Origin: Prolixibacteraceae bacterium
Lineage (GTDB): Bacteria > Bacteroidota > Bacteroidia > Bacteroidales > Prolixibacteraceae
Direction: 5' to 3'
DNA: 64,000 bases
Assembly (NCBI GenBank): GCA_018648265.1
Contig: JABGRN010000011.1
Location: 1 to 64,000, forward strand
Part shown: positions 54,533 through 63,484 of the stretch, one piece after another
Position numbering within the stretch: the first letter of the stretch is position 1
How the letters are laid out: every line of letters starts with the position of its first letter
Position numbers and translations under genes: made by a program
Notes under the pieces: generated by a model
Told to the model about the DNA's origin: nothing
The model's input: the letters and a program-made list of their open reading frames with translations, nothing else
Databases searched by the model: none

Positions 54533-55642
54533 TCAAATAAAACAATTAGCACAAACCTCAACATCATCCGCAAGGATATCAACCAGTTTGTTCGATTTAT
54601 TTTTGATTAGTTTTTTTTGTAATGTAGCAATGTAATCCAATTTAATTTGAGCAATTCGTTCGGGCTGAATTATTTGTTCAAGGGTTTCATTGTCCATCCA
54701 ACTGTAACCGTCTTTTTCGTATTGTTGTGCTTTTCTGAATAAATCTTGATGGCGTTCGTACAACCAAATCCATTCAATTTTACGCTGGTAAAAACAGAAG
54801 AAACAGCCGGAGCGGCTGCGGTTATAAACACCTTTTTGTCCGTTTACTTCAAATTCTATCTCATCGTAATAACCAGGTATTTTTATTCCGTTATCTTTAA
54901 ATAGCTGGAATACTTTTTTAATATCAACGTTATCTTCATTGTTGAGTAAAGAGTATTCATTAAGATTAGAAATCGGATAATTTTCGTCTTTTAAAAAGTC
55001 GAAAACTACACGATTAAATGTTGAAATACTTAATTGTAGCAGGTCTTTTAATTTTTGAGAAAACAAGTATTTCGGCGATTGTGGTTCTAAAACAATTTCA
55101 ATGTAGCGATCCAATAATTCTGGAGCTGCAATTTCTGTAAATAGACTGGCTATTTTATCCCTATTCGAATTATGCAGTACTTTATGCAGAATCTCCAAAC
55201 TCCAAATATGTTTACGAAAAGGGAAAATGGATTGAATATTCGATTTTGTAGAAACGTATCCTTCCCTATCTTCATCATCGCGGATTCCAACATAAGAGAT
55301 AGCTAAATCATTACCGATCCACCTTTCAAAGGGCTCTAGTTTTAATTTCTGTGTACACCAGCGAGCCATCGACGAAGGAAGAAAACCGTTATAAATATCT
55401 AAGTAATGATCGAAAGGATTTTTATGGCTGCTATTTGCTTCCAGTCTAATTATCTTTTTTCCTAAAAAAGATTCCAATTCTTGAATCAATTCATAGGTCT
55501 CATTTAATTCTTTACCTGTGTCCGAAAAGTAATACTCCATGTCAATTTCAAGATGATGGGTTCTCATGTACATGGCTAATGCTGCACTGTCTTTTCCACC
55601 TGAAATTCCTAAAACATGTCTAACTTTTCTACTCATTCTCAA
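54533..55642 (-). CDS. sspD: PAPS-reductase-like sulfurtransferase (SspD/DndC-like)
   Basis: A 369-residue member of the ATP pyrophosphatase/PAPS reductase superfamily. The P-loop is SGGKDSA (residues 14-20), followed by DTGKELNETY (41-50) and RWCTQKLKLEPFERW with Cys96. Two further Cys pairs, C280-x2-C283 and C364-x2-C367, could bind a 4Fe-4S cluster as in DndC. In Dnd and Ssp systems this protein activates the DNA backbone phosphate and inserts sulfur. It is last in the operon, overlapping the ATPase gene by 14 bases. An ATG at 55636 (residue 3) is an alternative start. The symbol rests on gene order with SspB and SspC homologues, not on an alignment I could run. Confidence 0.85.
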   Translation of the reverse strand: MRMSRKVRHVLGISGGKDSAALAMYMRTHHLEIDMEYYFSDTGKELNETYELIQELESFLGKKIIRLEANSSHKNPFDHYLDIYNGFLPSSMARWCTQKLKLEPFERWIGNDLAISYVGIRDDEDREGYVSTKSNIQSIFPFRKHIWSLEILHKVLHNSNRDKIASLFTEIAAPELLDRYIEIVLEPQSPKYLFSQKLKDLLQLSISTFNRVVFDFLKDENYPISNLNEYSLLNNEDNVDIKKVFQLFKDNGIKIPGYYDEIEFEVNGQKGVYNRSRSGCFFCFYQRKIEWIWLYERHQDLFRKAQQYEKDGYSWMDNETLEQIIQPERIAQIKLDYIATLQKKLIKNKSNKLVDILADDVEVCANCFI

Positions 55643-58600
55643 TCTCTTTTTGTAATAGTCTTATTAATAGTGCAATATTAGCTTGTCTGTCTTTTGAATT
55701 TAATAAAGGTATTATCTTCTGTTCTAATTTAGCAATTTCTTCTGATTTATATTTAGGTAAACGGACTAAATTATTTTGTACTCCTTTAACAAACGAAGTA
55801 ATTTCAAGTTTTAATACTTCCTCATTTTCTTTATCAATATCATTTTTACTTATATCAGTTAAATTATCCAGTTCATAAATTTTCTTTGGAAACAAAGTTT
55901 GAAAATTTAATTCATCATCATCGGAGAATTGATCCAACGATTTACCGAAAATTGCTGTTGCAATAGAATTAATCCATGATTGTCTATCTTCTAAAGGAGT
56001 ATTAATTCTTTGGAGAAGCACCCTTAATTTTGTGTGAATGCGCTCTTTTTTTAGTTTCTCAAACCGTTTTTGTAATAATAACTTGTTCTCCGGAAAAACA
56101 ATATTTTTACTTCTGACTGTTTTGCTTATCACCTCTTCAATACGGTTAACCAGATTGGGAAAAGTACCGCTTAATTCCTGTGTTGCTGCGCGTAACGTAA
56201 TCGAAAAATCTTCAATTTTTTGGTCATCTGTAAAATCATTAAGTATAAATCCTAAAGCACTTGGAATATCCTCAAAAAAAACTTTTTCAGGATCAGTTGC
56301 CAAAGAAATTGCATCACGCAAGCGTAATGCTTCTTTCGATAATTGTTTAGTTTGTTTTGTAAAAGGAACAAGATTTTTGTAAAAAACCAAAAAAGGTTTT
56401 ATTGTTTCAACAAACGTGTCTGAATCAGGTGCAGTTTCTTCTATGAGATTTAAAAAGTAACGATAACGATTAAAAATATTCAATCGTTTTTCATTCAGAT
56501 CAAAAGTGTTTATTCTATATTTTTGAGTTTGTTTCATGGCAACCTCTAGGGAATCAGCGGTTAGTTGAGGAATAAAGGTATCAAGTTCATAAAAAGCGAA
56601 ATGCTTTTGTTTAGCAATTAAAAAAATCGGCACCCAAAAGTCGATAAATCCTTGTTTTAGTTTAAAAGGTTTTGCTTTTAGAATATTTATAAATTCATTC
56701 AATTTTCGGGAAGCTGCTGCACAATCATCTAAAAATTGTTCTGATGCCACCCATAATTTAGTAAATGATTTCTCTGTTGGTTTTCCCAAAAACCAATTTT
56801 CATCTTTCCTTTGATGAATTCCAGTCTCATGTAACAATGTTAAATAGATCGTTTTTTCAGGAGGGAATCTATTTGCGTCGAAACTTAATCCAGTTTCATT
56901 TTCAAATTCTAATATTCGATGTATCAATTTATTTTTTGCAGAAGAAATGGTTCCGCTAACTTTTTCGCGGTTCATTAATTCATTTCTTAATATGGGAGTA
57001 CCAGCGTAAATCTCTCTGCAAATTTCCGAAAGAAAAAGATTCATCTCTCTGGCATTTTCAAAATGCTTTTGTGTTCCATTAAAATACCAACTGACATTTG
57101 ATTCTTCCCCAAAGAAAGAGGCTTGAAATGATTTGTTCAATTGCTCTTTGGAAACATTTAAATAAACATCAAGTTCTGCAATGGCAATTGCATCATCAAT
57201 ACATCTGTTTTTTACGATTTGTATTTTTTCAATTTCAATTAACTGTTTTTTTAAATCATTTGCATTATTGAAATATCCATGTAAAATAGCTTCACCACAT
57301 TTGCCAGAAAATAACTTTATTTCTTCTTTGTTAATAAATTCATTAAAAATTAGATTAATATACCCATCAACTTGTCCTTCCGGGATTATGCAAATGGGGT
57401 TTTCTGTTATTTCATAAACAAAATACCTCGGAGTTCCCCATTCAAAGAATATTCGTTTGGCAGGCACAATTGGAAAATTAAAATGCTGTTGGAGTTGATG
57501 TACAACTGCAAAATCTTTTGATACCTGATCTTCAGCTAAATCAAGTTCTGTATTCAGATCAAAATCTGTTCCTTTAAATAATACGTAACATTGACTAAAT
57601 TTTCGGTAGCGAATTAACTGCTTTGATTCAAGTATTTCAATTATTGTTTTTGCTTTATAAATTCCAAGTGCTAATTGTGAATACAAGTTCAAGAAATCTT
57701 TTGAGATTTTTTGCCCCTGTCTCCCAAGAATTGATAATAGACCAATAGTAATTAAGATTTGTGAAGCATTTTTATACTCTTCATCAAATACCGATTCAGC
57801 TCTTTGAAGAGCTTCATCCAATGCCTTCCATTTAGCAGAGTCTTGGTTGAATCGGGAATTCAACAAACTATGGAAATTATATTTCAAATATTTATAGATA
57901 TGGGGAATATGAAAATATTCTTCCCCTTTTGTAAAATCATTAATTCCGAGGTAATCTTCTGATTCTAAAAAAGAAAACAGTGATCTTTCATTTTGCCCAT
58001 ATCGTTGAAAAGCAACCATTGCTATTGAAGCAGAAAGAATATCAAAGGGAAATAATTTTTTGGCAAAATCAAAAGTAAAATAATCCCTCATCGGAAAAAC
58101 ATCAGCAGATTGAATTATATTGAATAAATCCTTTTGATGAGCTTCTTTTACATGGCAAAGAAATGATTTTTGAATGATTCTTTCGGATGCTAAAAACAGT
58201 AATTGTTCAACTGGCTCATTAAATGAAATCTCAACTAATCTGCCTTTTACTTTGTCCCATTCATTCTTTTGTGATTTTGATAATGATAGGGCATAATCCT
58301 CAAATGGCTGATGTAATGTTGTAATAAAAAGAAATGGTAATCCCGGAGTATTGGCAAATTCTGCAAGTTGCTGGATAAAATAAAGTTCATCCTCGGGACT
58401 TTCTTTTGCGGCATATTCAAGGAATTTTCCAAATTCATCAACAACAATTAACTGTCCAACTTTAGCCTTAATTTTTTGTGTTATAGTTTTCTGTAAGTCC
58501 TTAAAAATATTATTTGTCGAATTAAGTTTAAACGTTTCACAAAACACATCTTTAAAAGAAGAGTATTTTCCTATAATGAAAGTTGTCTCAAAAGAATTAA

Positions 58601-58844
58601 AATCCTCTTTAAATGGATTTGAGAAAAATTTCTCTTTGTTATTTAATACTTTATCGAGGGCTAAAATAAATGCGGATTTTCCTGAACCATAAGCACCAAT
58701 AATATTAAAAGACTTTGTTCCTCCGGAAAATGCTGATGTGATTTTTTGAAATGCTTTTTCTCCATTCCTAGTTGAAATGTAGTGAAATTCTTGATTCTGA
58801 TCACGCTGAATATTTATTGATGGGGAGAAATATTTAGTTTGCAT
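55629..58844 (-). CDS. sspC: Large P-loop ATPase of the phosphorothioation-like operon (SspC-like)
   Basis: A 1071-residue protein with Walker A GAYGSGKS (residues 50-57) and a Walker B-type LIVVDEFGKFLEY (about 131-143). The rest is helical without other motifs that I recognise. It sits exactly where SspC lies between SspB and SspD and overlaps both neighbours (11 and 14 bases). The DEFGK Walker B phrase and large size also recall the BrxC/PglY ATPases of BREX, but no other BREX gene is here. It probably powers the DNA-modification complex. Confidence 0.8.
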   Translation of the reverse strand: MQTKYFSPSINIQRDQNQEFHYISTRNGEKAFQKITSAFSGGTKSFNIIGAYGSGKSAFILALDKVLNNKEKFFSNPFKEDFNSFETTFIIGKYSSFKDVFCETFKLNSTNNIFKDLQKTITQKIKAKVGQLIVVDEFGKFLEYAAKESPEDELYFIQQLAEFANTPGLPFLFITTLHQPFEDYALSLSKSQKNEWDKVKGRLVEISFNEPVEQLLFLASERIIQKSFLCHVKEAHQKDLFNIIQSADVFPMRDYFTFDFAKKLFPFDILSASIAMVAFQRYGQNERSLFSFLESEDYLGINDFTKGEEYFHIPHIYKYLKYNFHSLLNSRFNQDSAKWKALDEALQRAESVFDEEYKNASQILITIGLLSILGRQGQKISKDFLNLYSQLALGIYKAKTIIEILESKQLIRYRKFSQCYVLFKGTDFDLNTELDLAEDQVSKDFAVVHQLQQHFNFPIVPAKRIFFEWGTPRYFVYEITENPICIIPEGQVDGYINLIFNEFINKEEIKLFSGKCGEAILHGYFNNANDLKKQLIEIEKIQIVKNRCIDDAIAIAELDVYLNVSKEQLNKSFQASFFGEESNVSWYFNGTQKHFENAREMNLFLSEICREIYAGTPILRNELMNREKVSGTISSAKNKLIHRILEFENETGLSFDANRFPPEKTIYLTLLHETGIHQRKDENWFLGKPTEKSFTKLWVASEQFLDDCAAASRKLNEFINILKAKPFKLKQGFIDFWVPIFLIAKQKHFAFYELDTFIPQLTADSLEVAMKQTQKYRINTFDLNEKRLNIFNRYRYFLNLIEETAPDSDTFVETIKPFLVFYKNLVPFTKQTKQLSKEALRLRDAISLATDPEKVFFEDIPSALGFILNDFTDDQKIEDFSITLRAATQELSGTFPNLVNRIEEVISKTVRSKNIVFPENKLLLQKRFEKLKKERIHTKLRVLLQRINTPLEDRQSWINSIATAIFGKSLDQFSDDDELNFQTLFPKKIYELDNLTDISKNDIDKENEEVLKLEITSFVKGVQNNLVRLPKYKSEEIAKLEQKIIPLLNSKDRQANIALLIRLLQKEIENE

Positions 58845-59733
58845 AGTAATCTCGTAAAATTTTCCATTTGTCTAATCCTTCCGGTAGGACCAATATAACG
58901 TTACCCGCAGTTTCAGATATTGTAATTCCTGATACTAAATTTTCAAGCTCCTTCAATTTATTATATAAAGCATCTTTACTCAAAAGAAATACCATATTGG
59001 GGCTATTAGCTTCAATTTGCAATCTACGTACTGCAATATTTGAATCTCCTTCAAAATTGTCTAGTATTGAAAATAACAATATGGGAGCTGGAAAATTGTT
59101 CCTGTTTTCACCATGAAGATAAAACCATTCAACTTTTTCTTTTTTATTGGTTCCTTCTTTTACCTCTTCTTCTATAGAGGATGAAATTAATTCAAGCTCT
59201 AACATTAAACCACTAATTTCGTCTTCAAAGTTTTTCGAAATGGATTTGTAATCAACTTTCTTGTATAACCGAGTGAATATAGAAATATCTTTATCTATTG
59301 TATTTGGGTTATAATAATTGTCCGAGTTTTCAGAATATTTTCGCTTAATAAATGAAACTAATTGTTGTTTTTTGAAAACAGCTCTTTCTTTGCGTAAATC
59401 GTTAAAAACAAGATTGTAAATAGAAGAGTAATTAGAACGCACTAAATGATAATGCAACAACCAAACTGAGCCAATATCTTCAAGATAAGGATCAACTCCA
59501 TGTTCACCAAAAAGGAAGTGTGCAATTTCAGTTAATTCTTTTTTCCCATCATTAAAAAGGCCCAGTGCTTTCATCCAAAATTGAATGGAAGCAACCATGT
59601 TTTTACCAACACCTAAATCTACAACAGCATTCTCTGCACTAAAGGTTCCTCCTTTTTTTATAAAATCATATCCTTTCTTTGGCCAAAAAGTCCTTACAAC
59701 AAAAGTTTCATGTCCCGTAAATCGTAAACTCAT
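58834..59733 (-). CDS. sspB: DUF4007 protein (SspB-like nickase)
   Basis: A 299-residue protein with the DUF4007 N-terminal signature LRFTGHETFVVRTFWPKKGYD (residues 3-23, in part) and the following GGTFSAENAVVDLGVGKNMV. As I recall, DUF4007 proteins are the SspB component that nicks one DNA strand before sulfur insertion in single-strand phosphorothioation. It is the first gene of the operon and its end overlaps the ATPase start by 11 bases. The transcript start should lie between 59734 and about 59850. The SspB assignment rests on family and order; a plain DUF4007 label is certain to a higher degree. Confidence 0.82.
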   Translation of the reverse strand: MSLRFTGHETFVVRTFWPKKGYDFIKKGGTFSAENAVVDLGVGKNMVASIQFWMKALGLFNDGKKELTEIAHFLFGEHGVDPYLEDIGSVWLLHYHLVRSNYSSIYNLVFNDLRKERAVFKKQQLVSFIKRKYSENSDNYYNPNTIDKDISIFTRLYKKVDYKSISKNFEDEISGLMLELELISSSIEEEVKEGTNKKEKVEWFYLHGENRNNFPAPILLFSILDNFEGDSNIAVRRLQIEANSPNMVFLLSKDALYNKLKELENLVSGITISETAGNVILVLPEGLDKWKILRDYYAN

Positions 59734-59868
59734 AACAGTTAAGCGCTATAATAATTTTCAGTAAAGATAAAAAATCAAAAATACAGTTCTATAAAGGTGC
59801 TAACCAATGTGTCATAATTTTATTCATGTGCTGTATAATACTTCGCAAACTTCAATTCCACATGCCTT

Positions 59869-59902
59869 CCGCTAGTTCCATTCCCTCGTTCGAGTTTAGC
59901 GG
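59869..59902. repeat. Hairpin at the island edge
   Basis: CCGCTA (59869-59874) pairs with TAGCGG (59897-59902) around a 22-base loop that itself contains a CTCGTTCGAG dyad. It lies directly beside the Y1-transposase remnant and may be the subterminal hairpin of that element or a REP-like unit. Confidence 0.45.
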
Positions 59903-59930
59903 CAACAAGGGTAAGTTTTTAGTCGATTGC

Positions 59931-60146
59931 ATTGACATTAGTACAGTAAAAAAACACAAATTTGTACAGGAAACCAATCATGCTCTTTTTCTTGACACTA
60001 ATGAAATGCTTGACCATAGAATTAATTATACTCACGAAAATCCTGTTCGGGCATTAATTGTATTTAATACTAAGGATTACTTTTTTAGCCCGATCCGCGA
60101 TTATGCAATAGAAGAAGGTTTTGTAAATTTGCAAATTGAAAAATTG
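59931..60146 (+). pseudogene. Remnant of a Y1 (IS200/REP-associated) transposase
   Basis: Within a longer open frame (59826-60368) the segment KKHKFVQETNHALFLDTNEM and the following HRINYTHENPVRALIV, DYFFSPIRDYAIEEGFV match the C-terminal part of Y1_Tnp REP-associated tyrosine transposases (the usual pattern is WQQDNHP...IDYIHNNPVKAGIV...DYLYSSARDY). The HUH motif and catalytic Tyr-bearing N-terminal part are absent, so only the 3' third remains. The rest of the frame beyond 60146 is not transposase-like. It marks past insertion at the far edge of the defence-like island. Confidence 0.72.
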
Positions 60147-60237
60147 TTCCACACAAATAAAATAATAGCCAACCCACACCTCAGTCGCAAAAAAAAAATT
60201 CTTAGAAGAATCGGTTTCCCGAAACCAAATGAAGCGC

Positions 60238-62145
60238 CTAATATTTTTTATAGTTTATTTTCATTGCGTTTAAGGTTTGTGGAATCCAAACCCGATAACG
60301 GCTGGTTTGTTCCCAGGTATTTCCGGCGGAGCCGAAATCGCAGAAATTTATTCGTTTTGGGTTTCTGAATTCACCCTCCAAATCAGTTCCTAAAACTAAA
60401 GGGGCAGTAAATGACATCCAGATATTCTCTGGTTTATTATCTGCCGGGCTTAAATTAACAAAGCCATTTTCGGCTTTTATTTCGGCAGTCTCGTCAACAA
60501 ATCCATCTCCAAACCGGGTATCGCGGGCTAAAACAATTGGTCCCCTTACAATTGCCTGGTAGTTATTTTGCTGAACCAGTTTTCCTCGGAGGTCCAATGT
60601 CAATTCTATTTTATCCCCCGTTTTCCAGGTTCGTTGTACTGAAATGTATTTCCCCGGTTTTATATTTTTTATTACTTCGCCATTAACTTTTAACCCGGTA
60701 TTTTCGCTCCAGATAGGAATTCGTAATAAAACTTCAAAATCGCTCTCAATTTTTGGATTAATGGTTAATTCAATTTTACCCGATTCAGGGTAACTGGTTT
60801 TTTGCTGAATAAAAATTTCATTCTTGTTGATGTTAATTTTTGCTTCCGATTCGCAATAAAAATTTACAAAAACCGAGTTTTCTGATTTCATAAATGAGAA
60901 AGCCGGCATCAATGTAAACCCACGAGGACCGTTTGCATTACAACAATTAATGTGCATTCCACATTGTTCTTCACCTGCATGGCGCATTCCTTCCAAAGGG
61001 CTGTATTTTGCAATTTCACCGGCATCAAATTTCATGGATGCCATTAATGCATTGTAAAAAGTTTTTTCGATTTGGTCGGCATATTTCGAGTCGCCGGTTA
61101 CCTGCAATAAGCTGTAACAGAGTTTCATCCAGGTTATTGTAACACAGGTTTCCATGGTGTGGTAGGTTGGGCGTGTTTGGTTTTCAATTCCCTTGTACCA
61201 GCATTCGAAGGCAGAACCCGAGCCAGCAATGTTGATTTCAGTATCGATTATGTTATCAACAACATCAATTACAGCTTTCAAATATTTGTGGTTTTTGTTA
61301 ACTAAATAAAGCTGTAAAAGTCCTTCGTAACACGACATCATTTCGTAGGCTTTCTGACCATTTTCCCAGCCCCACCAAACATTCGGAGAGGGAAACCTTT
61401 CGCTCACCCATTCTCCTTCAACAGCCTTCGATATTAATTTTGGCCCTTCCTCAGTTCCCCATTGTTCAACAATGTAATTGGCAAAATCGAGATAACGTTT
61501 TTCTCCACTATAATTGTATAAATAAACCATGGGTTCCAGTACCGAACTGCTTGCCATTCCACGATAATTACCTGTTTTTACAATATTTGTTTTCCCGGGG
61601 CCAATTTGCGATAAAAGATGATCGGCAACCCGCTGTGCCGATCGAAGTGCATTTTTATCATCAGATATTTCGAAGTAGAGGATTAAGCCCAACATACTGT
61701 ATTTTCTGCCCCAAATATCCCATTGTGTCAATTGGTTTTCAGGGGCATAATTCCCAATGTAGCCGTTTGGTAATTGTGTTTCTAGTAAATCACGAACAGC
61801 ATTTTTAATAATTATTAAAAGTTCGGGGTCGTTGTTGTATTTGTAAGCAGCAATTGCCGACAAAATCCATTTCCCCCAAAATTCGCTTTGCCAAAATCGT
61901 GTTTCTGTTTTATTTCTAAACGGTTCAATTAAATGTTCAACATCCTGTTTTTTAATACGTTCGTTAATGCACAAATCTATTTTTGCCCCTGGGAAACCAT
62001 CAAGTTTTATGTCAGAAATTTTAACAGGAATCAAAACACCTGGCTGGTTTTTATCGTTTATTACAGAATTATTTTGTGAAAAAGAATTGAAAAACGGGAG
62101 AAAAATAAGAATGGAAAGTAGGGGTAAAAATTTCGCATTTATCAA
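60238..62145 (-). CDS. GH127/DUF1680-type glycoside hydrolase (beta-L-arabinofuranosidase-like)
   Basis: About 635 residues. From the TTG at 62145 the N-terminus reads INAKFLPLLSILIFLPFFNS and is a good signal peptide; the longer ATG frame to 62253 adds 36 polar residues in front of it, so I prefer the TTG. The core has the (alpha/alpha)6 barrel stretches WQSEFWGKWILSAIAAY, ANYIVEQWG and the Cys-rich catalytic zone YHTMETCVTITWMKLC with INCCNANGPRG, as in GH127 enzymes where Cys and Glu act at a zinc site. It acts on arabinofuranose- or aceric-acid-type plant or algal polysaccharides. It is monocistronic. Confidence 0.85.
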   Translation of the reverse strand: MINAKFLPLLSILIFLPFFNSFSQNNSVINDKNQPGVLIPVKISDIKLDGFPGAKIDLCINERIKKQDVEHLIEPFRNKTETRFWQSEFWGKWILSAIAAYKYNNDPELLIIIKNAVRDLLETQLPNGYIGNYAPENQLTQWDIWGRKYSMLGLILYFEISDDKNALRSAQRVADHLLSQIGPGKTNIVKTGNYRGMASSSVLEPMVYLYNYSGEKRYLDFANYIVEQWGTEEGPKLISKAVEGEWVSERFPSPNVWWGWENGQKAYEMMSCYEGLLQLYLVNKNHKYLKAVIDVVDNIIDTEINIAGSGSAFECWYKGIENQTRPTYHTMETCVTITWMKLCYSLLQVTGDSKYADQIEKTFYNALMASMKFDAGEIAKYSPLEGMRHAGEEQCGMHINCCNANGPRGFTLMPAFSFMKSENSVFVNFYCESEAKININKNEIFIQQKTSYPESGKIELTINPKIESDFEVLLRIPIWSENTGLKVNGEVIKNIKPGKYISVQRTWKTGDKIELTLDLRGKLVQQNNYQAIVRGPIVLARDTRFGDGFVDETAEIKAENGFVNLSPADNKPENIWMSFTAPLVLGTDLEGEFRNPKRINFCDFGSAGNTWEQTSRYRVWIPQTLNAMKINYKKY

Positions 62146-62253
62146 AATTGATTGGAATGCCGAAAACGGAAATTGAATAGCGCCAATTGAAAGTCTAATT
62201 ATTCTACTTTGGCAGTCAGCTAACGGATGCTCGTTTAATAAGTGTTTGTCCAT

Positions 62254-62611
62254 AAAGCAGGTAATTTTTAAAATGAAAGTCTAAAATACAAAACTTAAAT
62301 TACAAATAATTTACAAATATCAACGTTCAGATATTTGAAGCCATTTGTAATTGTGGGATTTAGTCCATTGAGATTTATTCGAATATTGCGATTTGTTATT
62401 TGCGACTTTTATTAGTTGTTTTGAATTCAGGCCTTAATCACAAATAATTTAGTTTACATATGTGCATTTTAATTGACAGTTGTTAACTTGTAAAATGATA
62501 TATATCAATTTGGAATGGTTTTAAAATACTGTCAAATTCAGTTCGCCTTAATTAAATTTTACAATTATGTTTAACTTTAGAATTCTATAAATCAGTAAAA
62601 CAATTTTATAA
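62254..62611. other. Intergenic region between the glycosidase and the redox operon
   Basis: About 360 A/T-rich bases between divergent genes, holding promoters for both. The only site I can point to is the Crp/Fnr-type palindrome at 62495-62508, oriented toward the plus-strand operon. Confidence 0.45.
62495..62508. promoter_or_regulatory. Crp/Fnr-type operator upstream of the redox operon
   Basis: ATGATATATATCAA matches 9 of 10 defined positions of the Fnr consensus TTGATnnnnATCAA. It is centred about 110 bases before the start codon of the membrane protein gene at 62612. Control by oxygen or redox state is inferred and would suit the adjacent iron-sulfur and heme-like proteins. Confidence 0.5.
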
Positions 62612-63481
62612 ATGACCAATTTAACACATAAAATTTATGTTTTCACTTTGGCGATAATTACAGCTCTTGCTTTTTTATTACTGGCATTTTATGGTGCCGG
62701 TTATTATCTCACTGCTACCGGGGAACGTTTTTTTCACGGTCAAAACGATTTGTTAAAATCGAGTGGATTGGTTGGCCATGGTGCTGGTGTGGTTGGTTCT
62801 TTGTTAATGATAATTGGTGTTTTTGGTTACATGGCCCGAAAAAGGGTAAGGCGTTTTTTACGTTTGGGGCTTTTAAAACATTGGCTCGAATTCCACATTT
62901 TCCTTTGTACACTGGGCCCGGTTTTGGTATTGTACCACACTGCATTTGAATTTGGCGGGATTGTGGCCATAAGTTTTTGGAGTATGGTTGCCGTTGTAAT
63001 CAGCGGTGTGATTGGCCGGTTTATTTATATTCAAATACCACGCACAATAGAAGGGCGGGAAATGAGTATGAACGAGCTAAATGGAATGAAAGCCAATTTT
63101 TTGGAAGAACTTGAAAACAAATACAAAATTAATACTGAAATTATCGGGTTTTTGAATGAATCGTTATCTGACAAACCAGATTGGGGCGAGGGAAATTTTT
63201 TAGCAAATATTTTCAAACGTTTGAGATTTGAAAAGCGTTTAATAAAAAAAATAAGGTCGAAATTAAAAACCCAGGGGCTTTCAAGAAAAAATTTCAAAAA
63301 AAATATAAAATTGATAAAGGCTGAAATTGTGTTAACACGCCGGATCGACTGGCTTACTTCTATGCATAACTTTTTGCGTTACTGGCATGTGGCACACCTT
63401 CCGTTTGCCCTTATTATGCTGGTAATTATGATTATACACGTTGTTGTAGTTGTACTTTTTGGTTACAAATGGATTTTTTAG
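62612..63481 (+). CDS. Heme b-like membrane protein, probable electron-transfer partner
   Basis: A 289-residue protein with about five helices (residues 9-30, 50-72, 91-112, 115-140 and 265-286) separated by a charged, helical cytoplasmic segment (about 150-250). Intramembrane His residues occur in LVGHGAGVVG, KHWLEFHIF, VLYHTAFEF, YWHVAHLPFAL and MIIHVVVVV, a pattern of cytochrome b561- or ferric-reductase-like heme b proteins. It lies 3 bases before the ferredoxin-domain gene, so the two form a pair passing electrons between the membrane quinone pool and a flavoprotein or ferredoxin. The exact substrate is unknown. Confidence 0.75.
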   Translation: MTNLTHKIYVFTLAIITALAFLLLAFYGAGYYLTATGERFFHGQNDLLKSSGLVGHGAGVVGSLLMIIGVFGYMARKRVRRFLRLGLLKHWLEFHIFLCTLGPVLVLYHTAFEFGGIVAISFWSMVAVVISGVIGRFIYIQIPRTIEGREMSMNELNGMKANFLEELENKYKINTEIIGFLNESLSDKPDWGEGNFLANIFKRLRFEKRLIKKIRSKLKTQGLSRKNFKKNIKLIKAEIVLTRRIDWLTSMHNFLRYWHVAHLPFALIMLVIMIIHVVVVVLFGYKWIF

Positions 63482-63484
63482 AAT

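Noticed and set aside
54533-59733. BREX type 4-like cluster (PAPS reductase with large ATPase)
   Set aside because: No PglZ, BrxL or methyltransferase gene is present, and DUF4007 with the B-C-D order fits the Ssp type better.
50320-59733. Canonical dnd (DndABCDE) locus
   Set aside because: DndB- and DndC-like proteins are present, but there is no SMC-like DndD, no small DndE and no DndA.
59826-60368. A 180-residue plus-strand protein as a real gene
   Set aside because: Only residues about 36-107 resemble a protein family (C-terminal part of a Y1 transposase); both ends are unlike it and the 3' end overlaps the glycosidase gene.
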